Counted from the stretch's first letter, positions 15,349-24,075 are shown. The stretch: DNA of 40,944 nt from an uncultured Bacteroidia bacterium (GCA_913009755.1 CAJVWU010000033.1:1-40944); one strand, 5' to 3'. Made by a program: numbers and translations. Notes: generated by a model from the sequence alone, not told the origin.

Positions 15349-16881
15349 ATGAGAAGGAAAAAAAGGCTTACAATAACCCTGTTGCTGATTGCATTTATCT
15401 TAAATATAAAGGCACAGGAAACATTGAATTTCCGGCAGGTGGATTCACTCACTTATCAACTTTACGAGAATCAAAGCTGGGAACAGGTATTAAAAACCGG
15501 AAGAAAGGCCCTGAAAAATGATATTGATTATTACTACCTGAGGATGCGTATGGGCATTGCGGCTTTTGAAGCCGGGAAGCCTGCCATGGCAGCCAACCAG
15601 TTTCAGAAAGCCCTTTCGTTCAACGAAAACGATCCGGTTGCTATGGAGTACCTTTATGATTCGTACCTGGAGATGGGGAAGAATAACCGTGCCTGGCAGT
15701 TGAGCAGAAATTTCAGCCCGTCACTTAAATCATCGCTGACAACAAAAATGAAAACCGTGGAGTCGGTTGATTTCATGGGGGGAACCATGTTCTCAAACAA
15801 TTATCAGAAGAACAATGACCTTTACATCATGGGGGCCGACAGCCTTTTCGGCAAGCAAAGGCTGTATGGCGACGAATATTATCTGCATGCCGGTTTACGC
15901 TTTAATGTGTCACCTTCATTCAGCATCTATGCCGGTTTCCATAATTTAAACATCCGGTCGAAAAGCAATTTCCAAACCATTACCTATCAGGGGGTTTATA
16001 CTGTTGATACTTCCTGGGGGTTTACACGCTATCCGGATACCATCCCTGACACAGACCGTCGGACATTCAATAACCCCATCAACCAGAATGAAGCCTATCT
16101 GAATATGAGGTTTCAGTTTGGCAAAGGATGGGCTTTGTCGCTTTATTCCGACATCCTGTTTATTAATGTCAATAAAACAAAAGCCATTTACGAATCCGTT
16201 ACCATGACGGATACGGCTTATTACGTGGATGCCACAGGCGATTTTGAATTGTTCGACTATGAAACCGACTCCTATACCTTTTCAACTTATGATTCTTCTT
16301 TTGTGAACTGGGTTGCCGGTTTCAATGTTGAAAAAGACCTGAACACCGTTGTGTTTTCACTGACCGGTTCATTGTCGCAGCTTAACAAGGGAAATCAGCA
16401 ACAATTGGGGCTTTCGGCTTTGTATTATCCGTTTGGGGGTTCTGTTTTTTATGGTTATACCGGCACTATATTTTATCATACTTCATATCGGCAGGGTAGT
16501 GGGAGCGGAAATGGAAATGGGAAAGGACAGGGCAGGGCATCGCAAAACAATGCTGAAAACCGGTTTATTTTTACCCAAAAGCTGGGTGTCAGGCTGTTCA
16601 GGTCCGGTTGGCTTGAAGGAGAAATTTACCGGGGAAACCTGAATAACATAAACCTGGACAATGCATTTATCGTTTACAATCTGCCCGAGCAGATCAGTTT
16701 AAGTGCGGGCCTGAGTTTTACGGTACTCTTATCCAGGCACGTTGAATTGGGAATTTATTACCGTTACCTTGACAAATCGGGGAACTTTTTTACTTATGAC
16801 AGTGAACATACAAGATTTGAAAATTTTACGTTTAATTACCAAACACAAAGTTTAATCGGAGGACTAAAATGGAGATTTTAA
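15349..16881 (+). CDS. outer-membrane beta-barrel protein with N-terminal TPR repeats
   Basis: The 510-residue protein has a signal peptide (KKRLTITLLLIAFILNIKAQ), then two or three TPR helices (EQVLKTGRKALKNDIDYYYLRMRMGIAAFEAGKPAMAANQFQKAL is spread over residues ~45-95). From about residue 140 it is a series of alternating aromatic beta strands, ending in SLIGGLKWRF, with the terminal Phe typical of outer-membrane barrels recognised by BamA. A low-complexity GSGNGNGKGQ loop near residue 385 probably lies on one side of the membrane. No TonB plug domain is present, so it would be a passive channel or receptor. It sits between the UT-M23 fusion and a TPR gene that overlaps it by 13 bases. A role as the outer-membrane exit or entry point is inferred. 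Confidence 0.75.
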   Translation: MRRKKRLTITLLLIAFILNIKAQETLNFRQVDSLTYQLYENQSWEQVLKTGRKALKNDIDYYYLRMRMGIAAFEAGKPAMAANQFQKALSFNENDPVAMEYLYDSYLEMGKNNRAWQLSRNFSPSLKSSLTTKMKTVESVDFMGGTMFSNNYQKNNDLYIMGADSLFGKQRLYGDEYYLHAGLRFNVSPSFSIYAGFHNLNIRSKSNFQTITYQGVYTVDTSWGFTRYPDTIPDTDRRTFNNPINQNEAYLNMRFQFGKGWALSLYSDILFINVNKTKAIYESVTMTDTAYYVDATGDFELFDYETDSYTFSTYDSSFVNWVAGFNVEKDLNTVVFSLTGSLSQLNKGNQQQLGLSALYYPFGGSVFYGYTGTIFYHTSYRQGSGSGNGNGKGQGRASQNNAENRFIFTQKLGVRLFRSGWLEGEIYRGNLNNINLDNAFIVYNLPEQISLSAGLSFTVLLSRHVELGIYYRYLDKSGNFFTYDSEHTRFENFTFNYQTQSLIGGLKWRF

Positions 16882-17486
16882 AAAAGATATTACCCGTTGT
16901 TTTACTTGCATTCGGGATGACTGCTTTTGCACAAGATTATCAAAAGACAGAGAAGGCTTTTCAGCAATCCTACAAAATGGAATATATTGGTGAGTATTCC
17001 ATGGCCATCAACCTGCTGAAAAACGTTTATGATGAACAATCGTATGAGATCAACCTCAGGCTTGGATGGCTGACTTACCTCTCGGGCCTGTTTAACGAAT
17101 CCATACCCTATTATCAAAAGTGCATTCAGTTAAAACCGATCTCAATTGAAGCCCGGCTGGGGATCGTTAACCCGGCAGCATCAATGGGCAACTGGACTCA
17201 GGTAGAAAAATACTATAATGAGATCCTTGAAATTGATCCTGAAAATTCAACGGTCAACTACCGGATGGGGGTAATTTATTATGGCAAAGAAGATTATCAG
17301 GCTGCTTTCCGGTATTTGGAAAAAGTAGTCAATCATTATCCTTTTGATTTTGACTCGGTGATCATGCTGGCCTGGACTAATTATAAGCTGGGCAAGATGC
17401 GTGAAGCCAAAGTGCTTTTTCAAAAGGCGCTGCTCATCAGACCGGCTGACAAATCTGCAACGGAAGGGTTGGGGTTGATTCAGTAG
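16869..17486 (+). CDS. secreted TPR-repeat protein
   Basis: The 205-residue protein starts with a signal peptide (MEILKKILPVVLLAFGMTAFAQ) and is then filled by four to five tetratricopeptide repeats (for example YSMAINLLKNVYDEQS, NESIPYYQKCIQLKPIS, TQVEKYYNEILEIDPEN, QAAFRYLEKVVNHYP, REAKVLFQKALLIRP). It is a periplasmic interaction scaffold with no enzyme motif. Its ATG lies 13 bases inside the end of the barrel gene, so the two are coupled and their products may form a complex, perhaps bridging barrel and inner-membrane fusion. It is the last gene of the seven-gene set. No clear terminator follows. Confidence 0.8.
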   Translation: MEILKKILPVVLLAFGMTAFAQDYQKTEKAFQQSYKMEYIGEYSMAINLLKNVYDEQSYEINLRLGWLTYLSGLFNESIPYYQKCIQLKPISIEARLGIVNPAASMGNWTQVEKYYNEILEIDPENSTVNYRMGVIYYGKEDYQAAFRYLEKVVNHYPFDFDSVIMLAWTNYKLGKMREAKVLFQKALLIRPADKSATEGLGLIQ

Positions 17487-17619
17487 TTTGTTGTTCAGGA
17501 TTCTTGCAGTTGTTCCTCCCCAGGACTTGAACGATTTATTTTGTTTTCTGTTTCAGTTGTCCCCATTGCTTAACGTGCAACCTGTAACGATCCAATGACC
17601 AATGCCAAACCTCTCCTCT

Positions 17620-18516
17620 CTACTCCGCACCGCAAACGGCTTCCATCATGTCCTTAATATCACCCGGCGTACCACTGATTTTCATAAATGTGCCCATTTT
17701 CAGTTCAGGCCAGTAAAGGGCAATCCGATATTTACCGTGCAACATGGTGGCTTCTTTACCCTGAAGAATAATCTCATAAGGCAGGTTGGCTATATGGCTT
17801 TCACCGACAACCGGAAGGAAATAAGCTTCCCCGTCTTCTTTGTCCCACAGGCCCACACCAAATACGGCAATTTCTTTGCCATCAAATGTCTGTTCAAAAA
17901 CCCGGACGGTATGCCCTACACCGGCTTTTAGGTTTTTGTGGATAGTCTTCAAACCCTCTTCAAAAGAGGAAAACTCATTCAGCTCCACCGGGTCGTCAAA
18001 GTAAGGCATCATCATCATGTAATGGTAATGGGGCAGGTCTTCTGCTTCTTCAAATCCACCGAAAGGAGTTAGGTTTCCCATCGGTTTGAAAATGTTTTTT
18101 ATCCTCTCCGACATTTCTTTGATCTGCTGATCCTGCCCGTTCAACTGTTCGCCCCAATAAGCCAGGAACACATATTCGGGGTTTAAAATACTGATGGTAA
18201 CCGTATCGCCATGACGCATCAAACCTGCCCGCATCACGCTGGCCAACGCACCCCTGTCCTTAAATTGCAGGCTGAGGTTTTTCAAATTGTTATTGGTAAA
18301 ACAAATCACCGCCAAATCATCTTTTTGAGCCGGATGATATTCACCGATCACATCCCAGCCGCTTTCGGTAATGGCTTCCATAACCTGTTTCCCCACATCT
18401 TTCATAGTGCCTTTTATTTCGGCTACTTTGAAATAAGGGGAAAGCTCTGCCTGGGCCACACCACTATTCATGATAAACATGAAGATAATTCCGAAAATCC
18501 AAATTGACTTTTTCAT
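17620..18516 (-). CDS. secreted protein with a DUF302-like domain
   Basis: The 298-residue protein has a signal peptide (MKKSIWIFGIIFMFIMNSGVAQA). Residues ~30-120 look like DUF302: a helix DVGKQVMEAITESGWDVIGEY, a strand DDLAVICFTN, RGALASVMRAGL, and VTISILNPEYVFLAYWG. The rest (~120-298) is a second alpha/beta region with a run of methionines (YHYMMMMPYF) and a histidine-rich patch. No function is established for this arrangement, and the DUF302 assignment is by eye. A -7 box precedes it at 18546-18553. It converges on the TPR gene and stands alone. Confidence 0.6.
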   Translation of the reverse strand: MKKSIWIFGIIFMFIMNSGVAQAELSPYFKVAEIKGTMKDVGKQVMEAITESGWDVIGEYHPAQKDDLAVICFTNNNLKNLSLQFKDRGALASVMRAGLMRHGDTVTISILNPEYVFLAYWGEQLNGQDQQIKEMSERIKNIFKPMGNLTPFGGFEEAEDLPHYHYMMMMPYFDDPVELNEFSSFEEGLKTIHKNLKAGVGHTVRVFEQTFDGKEIAVFGVGLWDKEDGEAYFLPVVGESHIANLPYEIILQGKEATMLHGKYRIALYWPELKMGTFMKISGTPGDIKDMMEAVCGAE

Positions 18517-18545
18517 ATTGATTAACTTAAATGTTTAGATGTGTG

Positions 18546-18553
18546 CAAATGTA
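18546..18553 (-). promoter_or_regulatory. -7 promoter element of the DUF302-like gene
   Basis: The minus strand reads TACATTTG, matching TAnnTTTG, 29 bases before the start at 18516. Confidence 0.45.
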
Positions 18554-18770
18554 TAAATCCTGTTAAATAAATAACACTAACCTGTTTAATTCAGAACATT
18601 TTTAAATTAGTCTTGGTTGTTAAAAGGATAAGTTACCTTTTTTAATTAAACTTGCATCCCGAATTGGATTATTCAACAAAATCCCAGAAAAAATGTGGAA
18701 CGTCCCGTATCCGGTGAACATCAACCGTTGTTTAAAAATAGCAGATAAAAAAAATTAACCTGTATCACGA

Positions 18771-20396
18771 ATGCCGCAAAAACCTGATAATACTGTTCCT
18801 CTTTTTTCAAATTATATCAGCCGGCAAATTCAGGTGGGGAAACTTTTTCTTGGTGCTCACAATCCGGTCCGTATCCAGTCAATGGTCAATACAAGCACAT
18901 TAAATACCCTGGCAACGGTTAACCAGATCAGGGAACTGTCTGATGCCGGCTGTGAAATAGTAAGGCTGACTGTGCAGGACAGGAAGGAGGCCGGGAACCT
19001 GCCGGTCATCAAAAAAGAATTAATCCGGCAGGGTCTTCATATTCCCCTTGTTGCCGATATTCATTTCAGGCCTGAACTTGCGGAGATCGCTGCGCATTTT
19101 GTTGAAAAAGTAAGGATCAATCCCGGTAATTATGTTGACCGCAACCGGGAAAAACCGGAATATTCCGGAAAGGATACTGCACTGGCGCTGGAAAAGATCA
19201 ATGAGCGGTTAAGCCCGTTGTTGAAAATATGCAAACAGAAAGGCACGGCCATCCGCATCGGGGTCAACCACGGATCATTGTCCGAAAGGATATTGGTCAT
19301 GTATGGGAACACACCGGAAGGGTTGGTTGAGTCAGCCATGGAGTTTGTCAGAATTTGCCACCGTGAGGGGTTTGACAACCTGACGCTGTCACTTAAAGCC
19401 AGCCAGGTTCCGACGATGATCGAAGCCAACAAAATACTGGTTGAAAAAATGATTGCCGGCGGTTTTAATTATCCGATCCATCTTGGCGTTACGGAAGCCG
19501 GAAGCGGTGAAGAAGCGCGGATTAAATCCATTGCGGGAATTGGCAGTCTGCTTGCCATGGGCATTGGCGACACTGTCAGGGTTTCACTCACCGAAAACCC
19601 GGTCAATGAAATCCCCGTGGCAAAAGAGCTGGTTAAATATTATGGAAGGAACAAAAAAGCAATTAACGAGACCATAAGGCATGCAACGGCTTATAAATTA
19701 CAGCCGGGTGAAACATTAAAAAACATTACGGGACAAAGATTTCCTGTTGTTGTCACAGGTATTTCTGAAAAGGCCGAATTAAGATATGATGCTAAACAGG
19801 GAACCCTGGTGTCGGGGGCAAACCGGAAATGCAACATTCAACCTGTTCAGGAATTCCCGGTACTTGAAAACAGGATCGTCAAAATTTCCTATCCCGGGCT
19901 TTCATCCGGTGAACTGCGCATCAGGGCAACGGTTGATATTACCTTAATGGTCGGGCAAACCAGTTCGGCTGGCCTATATCTTGAAAACGGGGAAACAGAA
20001 AAATCTGATCATCTTGTTGATTTATCCTTAAAAATTTTGCAGGCTGCCGGCAAACGTTTTTCACATGCCGAATTTATTGCCTGCCCTTCATGCGGACGCA
20101 CCCGGTTCAACATTTTCAAAAAGCTGGAAGCAGTGAAATCAAAAACGGCACATCTTAAAGGGTTAAAAATTGCCGTCATGGGCTGTATCGTGAACGGCCC
20201 CGGTGAAATGGGGGATGCCGACTACGGTTTTATGGGGTCAGGGCCGGGAAAGGTAACATTATATAAAAGTCAGGAACCTGTCCTTAAAAATATTGATGAA
20301 TCGGAGGCTGTCAACGCTTTGATCAACCTGATTAAAAAGGGTGGTGACTGGGTCGTTCCTGAAAAGAGAACAACTTTTTTTAAAAAAATCCTTTAA
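18771..20396 (+). CDS. ispG: 4-hydroxy-3-methylbut-2-enyl diphosphate synthase (flavodoxin/ferredoxin)
   Basis: IspG reduces methylerythritol cyclodiphosphate to HMBPP in the MEP isoprenoid pathway, using a 4Fe-4S cluster. The 541-residue protein has the TIM-barrel half (QSMVNTSTL, LVADIHFRPELA, VRINPGN, RIGVNHGSL, LSLKASQVP, HLGVTEAGSG), an insert domain from roughly 300 to 415, and the Fe-S domain with CPSCGRT (Cys438, Cys441) and MGCIVNGPGE (Cys472, Glu479). The insert marks it as the large type found in Bacteroidota, Chlamydia and plants, as opposed to the ~370-residue E. coli type. ATG 18771 is the first good start. The cluster ligands are intact, so MEP flux is expected even though mvaD is also present in the window. 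Confidence 0.95.
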   Translation: MPQKPDNTVPLFSNYISRQIQVGKLFLGAHNPVRIQSMVNTSTLNTLATVNQIRELSDAGCEIVRLTVQDRKEAGNLPVIKKELIRQGLHIPLVADIHFRPELAEIAAHFVEKVRINPGNYVDRNREKPEYSGKDTALALEKINERLSPLLKICKQKGTAIRIGVNHGSLSERILVMYGNTPEGLVESAMEFVRICHREGFDNLTLSLKASQVPTMIEANKILVEKMIAGGFNYPIHLGVTEAGSGEEARIKSIAGIGSLLAMGIGDTVRVSLTENPVNEIPVAKELVKYYGRNKKAINETIRHATAYKLQPGETLKNITGQRFPVVVTGISEKAELRYDAKQGTLVSGANRKCNIQPVQEFPVLENRIVKISYPGLSSGELRIRATVDITLMVGQTSSAGLYLENGETEKSDHLVDLSLKILQAAGKRFSHAEFIACPSCGRTRFNIFKKLEAVKSKTAHLKGLKIAVMGCIVNGPGEMGDADYGFMGSGPGKVTLYKSQEPVLKNIDESEAVNALINLIKKGGDWVVPEKRTTFFKKIL

Positions 20397-20427
20397 AAAT
20401 ATTTTGAAGTTAAAGATTAATTTATTT

Positions 20428-20444
20428 ACTTTGCAATTCAAAGT
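20428..20444. promoter_or_regulatory. inverted-repeat operator 1 of the CreD module
   Basis: ACTTTG-CAATT-CAAAGT is a perfect 6-bp inverted repeat 15 bases before the start at 20460, followed by ACTTTTAA. Nearly the same site lies before creD at 21436-21452. I infer that the winged-helix regulator encoded at 21124 binds both. Confidence 0.6.
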
Positions 20445-20459
20445 ACTTTTAAATTAAAT

Positions 20460-21095
20460 ATGATGACTAATCAACATGATCACTTTAAGGATATCCAGGA
20501 TATCAAATCCATGATGGAAAAATCTTCAAAGTTTCTATCTTTAAGCGGTTTGTCAGGAATTTCTGCGGGCGTTATTGCACTTATTGGAGCTGCTGTTGCT
20601 TTTTTCCTGTTGGATTATGGAAGTATTAAATATGATGAGAATTTTTATTTACTACCACCTCATCAATATGAACACATCATGATATCATTGTTTTTACTGG
20701 GTTTGATTGTCCTAGTGTCTGCACTGGGTTCAGGTTTTTATTTTTCATGGAGAAAAGCAAAAAAACAGAACTTGCCAATTATCAATCGTACGACTTATCT
20801 TCTTTTAAATAGTTTACTTATTCCACTTATCACCGGCGGAATCCTTTGTATAATTATATTTTTCCGTCATGATGTCAATCGGCTTGCGTCAATAACATTA
20901 ATTTTTTATGGCCTTGGCCTTGTCAGTGCTTCAAAATATACTTTAAGTGAAATTCAATATTTAGGGATATCTGAAATTATTTTAGGTTTGTTAGCTGCCA
21001 TATTTATTAATTATGGTTTAATATTCTGGGCTTTGGGATTTGGTGTTTTACATATCGTTTACGGAATAATTGCTTATATCAGGCATGAAAAGTAA
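20460..21095 (+). CDS. multi-span membrane protein of a CreD-linked module
   Basis: I do not recognise a named family. The 211-residue protein has a short soluble N-terminus (MMTNQHDHFKDIQDIKSMMEKSSKFLSLSG, no more than 30 residues) and then six hydrophobic segments: around 31-52, 73-93, 107-130, 137-152, 165-184 and 185-205. No catalytic or metal motif is visible. It is the first gene of a pair with the winged-helix regulator 28 bases downstream, and its promoter region has the same inverted repeat as creD. Base composition is more AT-rich than ispG next door, as are its two partners, hinting at a module with its own history. A membrane sensor or an envelope-stress protein under the regulator's control are plausible roles. 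Confidence 0.7.
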   Translation: MMTNQHDHFKDIQDIKSMMEKSSKFLSLSGLSGISAGVIALIGAAVAFFLLDYGSIKYDENFYLLPPHQYEHIMISLFLLGLIVLVSALGSGFYFSWRKAKKQNLPIINRTTYLLLNSLLIPLITGGILCIIIFFRHDVNRLASITLIFYGLGLVSASKYTLSEIQYLGISEIILGLLAAIFINYGLIFWALGFGVLHIVYGIIAYIRHEK

Positions 21096-21123
21096 TGCAT
21101 GATCCACCATCTGATAATTTTAT

Positions 21124-21420
21124 ATGAAAAGTATTATTTCAAAATTAAATAAAGCATTTGAAAGCAGGGTTAAACTCGGCATTATGTCAGTACTGGTGGT
21201 TAATGATTATGTTGATTTCAATACTTTAAAGGAATTGATCCAAACTTCGGATGGTAATCTGGCAAGTCATTTGCGCATACTTGAAAATGGCGGATTAATA
21301 AAAGTTACCAAGCAGTTTGTCGGAAGAAAACCCAAAACAACTTACAAGGCAACATCCTTAGGTAAAAAACTTTTTAAACAGCATATTAATGCTTTGGAAG
21401 AGTTGATTAAAAAGAAATAA
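21124..21420 (+). CDS. winged-helix transcriptional regulator (HTH_34 type)
   Basis: The 98-residue protein is almost entirely one winged-helix domain: a first helix KAFESRVKLGIMSVLVVNDYVDF, then TLKELIQTSDGNLASHLRILENGGLI (the helix-turn-helix with recognition helix SDGNLASHLRIL) and the wing KVTKQFVGRKPKTTYKATSLGKKLF. This matches the small ArsR/MarR-like HTH_34 group, which often lies beside membrane-protein genes. No cysteine or metal-sensing motif is present, so the signal is not evident. It is co-directional with the membrane protein before it (28 bases) and creD after it (59 bases). Inverted repeats before 20460 and before 21480 are the likely targets, which would make it both autoregulatory and a regulator of creD. 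Confidence 0.88.
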   Translation: MKSIISKLNKAFESRVKLGIMSVLVVNDYVDFNTLKELIQTSDGNLASHLRILENGGLIKVTKQFVGRKPKTTYKATSLGKKLFKQHINALEELIKKK

Positions 21421-21435
21421 TTTTTTTCAAGATTT

Positions 21436-21452
21436 ACTTTGAATTACAAAGT
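21436..21452. promoter_or_regulatory. inverted-repeat operator 2 of the CreD module
   Basis: ACTTTG-AATTA-CAAAGT followed by ACTTTTAA, 27 bases before the creD start. The arms and right flank are identical to the site at 20428-20444; only the five central bases differ. Confidence 0.6.
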
Positions 21453-21479
21453 ACTTTTAATAATAAAAATTAATGACAA

Positions 21480-22814
21480 ATGAAAACATTACATGAAGCT
21501 CAAAACAAAATGGCAAAATCCATTTCGTTTAAAATCATTGTTATTGGCATATTAGGCCTCTTACTGCTTATCCCGGCAGGTATGATTCAGGGATTGATAA
21601 GGGAAAGACAACAAATGCGTGATGAAGTTGTACAGGAAATAAGTGATAAATGGGGTAACAGCCAGGAAATTACAGGGCCGGTTTTAGCCATTCCCTGGTT
21701 TGAATACATTCAGGATCAGGGAAAAATACAAAAGGTTACACGCCTACTTTACATTTTGCCCGAAACACTTGAAGTCAAAGGGGAAATAAACCCTGAAATC
21801 AGATATAGGGGCATTTATAAAGTGGTTGTATATGGCTCTGATATAAAAATCAAAGGAAATTTTCTTATACCTTCAATTGAACAATTGAAAATTGACCCCA
21901 AAAATATAGATTGGTCAAATGCTTTTATTTCCCTTGGCATCCCGGACATGAGAGGAATACAAAATGAGATACTGATCAATTGGGAAGATGATGAATATCA
22001 TGTTGAACCGGGTACCCGGGTAACATTTATTCGTTCGGGAATAAGTTCAAATATTACAATAAATGAACAAAAGAAAAATTATCACTTTCAATTTGATTTA
22101 CTTTTAAACGGAAGCCAGCATTTGTATTTTACTCCGGTGGGAAAAATTACTAATGTTCATTTAACTTCAACGTGGAATAACCCCAGTTTTACCGGTTCAT
22201 ATTTGCCGGATCACCGGGAGGTTAGCAACACAGGTTTTGTTGCTGACTGGCAGGTTTTGCATTTAAACAGAAATTATCCGCAAGTTTGGAAAAACAGTAT
22301 ATACACATTATCACCTTCCAATTTCGGAATTGATTTATTGCTTCCTGTTGATGAATACCAAAAATCATATCGTTCAACAAAGTATGCAATCATGTTTATC
22401 GGCCTTACGTTTATCATTTTTCTGTTTATGGAAATCATTAATAAAAAGCGGATTCACCCCATTCAATATTTGCTTGTTAGTGCCGGGTTGCTGATTTTTT
22501 ATACGCTGCTTCTTTCTCTTTCAGAGCAATTGGGGTTTAATCTGGCATACCTGATTTCCGGTATTGCAATTGTTGGATTAACATCATATTATGCTTCCAC
22601 TATCTTCGGGACTTTAAAACTTACGTTAATCGTAGGATCAACAATCACTTTGTTATATATCTTTCTTTTCACAATTCTTCAACTTCAGGATTACGCATTA
22701 CTGCTTGGAAGCATAGGATTGTTTATGGTATTGGCGATAATAATGTATTTATCCCGGAAAATTGATTGGTATCAGGATGAAGACAATTCAAAAAAACTGA
22801 AAAATACAAATTAA
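21480..22814 (+). CDS. creD: inner-membrane protein CreD
   Basis: The 444-residue protein matches the CreD family: an N-terminal membrane helix (IIVIGILGLLLLIPAGMIQGLI), a large periplasmic region starting RERQQMRDEVVQEISDKWGNSQEITGPVLAIPW, which is the family hallmark, and a C-terminal bundle of about five membrane segments (residues ~300-430). In enterics it belongs to the CreBC carbon-source/envelope-stress regulon and affects colicin and beta-lactam tolerance; here no CreBC two-component pair is nearby and a winged-helix repressor seems to replace it. It has its own copy of the inverted-repeat operator upstream. The gene is AT-rich like its two partners. Confidence 0.9.
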   Translation: MKTLHEAQNKMAKSISFKIIVIGILGLLLLIPAGMIQGLIRERQQMRDEVVQEISDKWGNSQEITGPVLAIPWFEYIQDQGKIQKVTRLLYILPETLEVKGEINPEIRYRGIYKVVVYGSDIKIKGNFLIPSIEQLKIDPKNIDWSNAFISLGIPDMRGIQNEILINWEDDEYHVEPGTRVTFIRSGISSNITINEQKKNYHFQFDLLLNGSQHLYFTPVGKITNVHLTSTWNNPSFTGSYLPDHREVSNTGFVADWQVLHLNRNYPQVWKNSIYTLSPSNFGIDLLLPVDEYQKSYRSTKYAIMFIGLTFIIFLFMEIINKKRIHPIQYLLVSAGLLIFYTLLLSLSEQLGFNLAYLISGIAIVGLTSYYASTIFGTLKLTLIVGSTITLLYIFLFTILQLQDYALLLGSIGLFMVLAIIMYLSRKIDWYQDEDNSKKLKNTN

Positions 22815-22863
22815 TCCATTAATTTAGCTTTTCAAAGAAATATTCACAACAGATTAATTGAAC

Positions 22864-23277
22864 ATGAAACTATCACATATTGAACACATTGGAATTGCAG
22901 TTAACAGTCTTGAAGAGGCTATTCCATACTATGAAAAGGTGCTGGGCTTAAAATGTTATGCTGTTGAAGAAGTAAAAGACCAAAAAGTAAAAACCGCTTT
23001 TTTCAAGATCGGCGAAACAAAACTAGAGTTGCTGGAAAGCACCGATGCGGAAGGCCCCGTCGGCCAATTCATCGAAAAACGCGAACAGGGTCTCCATCAC
23101 CTGGCATTTGCTGTTGAGAACCTTGAATCCGCCTTGAAAGAGGCAGAACAAAAAGGGGTGAAACTGGTTGACAAACAACCACGCAAAGGGGCCGAAGGGC
23201 TGGATATCGCCTTTCTTCATCCCCGGTCCACTTTTGGGGTACTCACGGAATTGTGTGAAGACAAGAGAAAAAAGTAA
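22864..23277 (+). CDS. mce: methylmalonyl-CoA epimerase
   Basis: It interconverts the (R) and (S) forms of methylmalonyl-CoA in the propionate/succinate route. The 137-residue vicinal-oxygen-chelate protein begins KLSHIEHIGIAVNSLEEAIPYYEKVLGL with the first metal histidine, continues with VKTAFFKIGETKLELLE, then EKREQGLHHLAFAVENLESAL with the second histidine, and ends with FLHPRSTFGVLTELCE with the third histidine and the glutamate ligand. All ligands and the length match the family. ATG 22864 is preferred to the TTG six bases upstream. The mutase genes are not in the window. udk follows 56 bases later with its own promoter box. Confidence 0.93.
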   Translation: MKLSHIEHIGIAVNSLEEAIPYYEKVLGLKCYAVEEVKDQKVKTAFFKIGETKLELLESTDAEGPVGQFIEKREQGLHHLAFAVENLESALKEAEQKGVKLVDKQPRKGAEGLDIAFLHPRSTFGVLTELCEDKRKK

Positions 23278-23295
23278 ACGGTTTCCGTTTTTTCC

Positions 23296-23303
23296 TATTT
23301 TTG
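23296..23303 (+). promoter_or_regulatory. -7 promoter element of udk
   Basis: TATTTTTG matches TAnnTTTG, 30 bases before the ATG at 23334. Confidence 0.45.
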
Positions 23304-23333
23304 ACCTGAAAACAAATACATTTTACAAGTTTT

Positions 23334-23945
23334 ATGTTAACAATAGGTATTGCAGGCGGCAGCGGATCGGGTAAAACGACGGTTGTAGAAAAAATTGTGG
23401 AATTGTTACCTGATTATGCTGTTGCCGTTGTCCCGCAGGATGCATATTATTACGACAACGGCCATCTGTCAAAAGAAGAAAAATTAAAAATCAATTTCGA
23501 CCATCCCAACTCCATTGAATGGAACCTGTTAACCCGACATCTTGACAAACTGAAAAGCGGGGAAACCATTCAAATGCCGATTTACAATTACGTTACCTGT
23601 GCCCGTGCCCCGGAAACCATTTTGGTTGAGCCGAAAAAGGTAGTGATTGTTGAAGGCATTCTGATACTTTACCCACCTGAAATCAGGAAAAGGCTCGACA
23701 TAAAACTTTTTGTAGCTACCGATAGCGATGAACGGCTGATGCGTATTATCAACCGGGATATCATCGAACGCGGAAGGTCGTACAATGATGTGATCGAACA
23801 TTATAAAAATTATGTAAAACCCATGCATCAGGAATTTATTGAGCCCACCAAACTTTACGCCGATGTCATCATCCCCCAGGGCGGAAACAACAAAGTGGCC
23901 ATCGAAATGGTGGTGTCAAGGATTAAAATGAACCTCCACATTTAA
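23334..23945 (+). CDS. udk: uridine kinase
   Basis: It phosphorylates uridine or cytidine in pyrimidine salvage. The 203-residue P-loop protein has Walker A GIAGGSGSGKTTV at residues 5-17, DAYYYDN, FDHPNSIEW, the substrate loop MPIYNYVTCARAPETI (family: PxYDFxxxxR) and VVIVEGILIL. The RLMRIINRDIIERGRS segment forms the lid, with the phosphate-binding arginines. Length and motif order match bacterial Udk. The gene lies alone after mce. Phosphoribulokinase is related but has a different substrate loop. Confidence 0.92.
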   Translation: MLTIGIAGGSGSGKTTVVEKIVELLPDYAVAVVPQDAYYYDNGHLSKEEKLKINFDHPNSIEWNLLTRHLDKLKSGETIQMPIYNYVTCARAPETILVEPKKVVIVEGILILYPPEIRKRLDIKLFVATDSDERLMRIINRDIIERGRSYNDVIEHYKNYVKPMHQEFIEPTKLYADVIIPQGGNNKVAIEMVVSRIKMNLHI

Positions 23946-24075
23946 TTTTTTTAATTTTATTATAACCTATTTTCTTTTCTTTCGTATATAACTATTCAGG
24001 AACTTAAAAATCAAAGTTCTGAATAAAAATGCTGTGATTATGACAACAAAGCTTAACTGATAAATTCTAAGAAAA

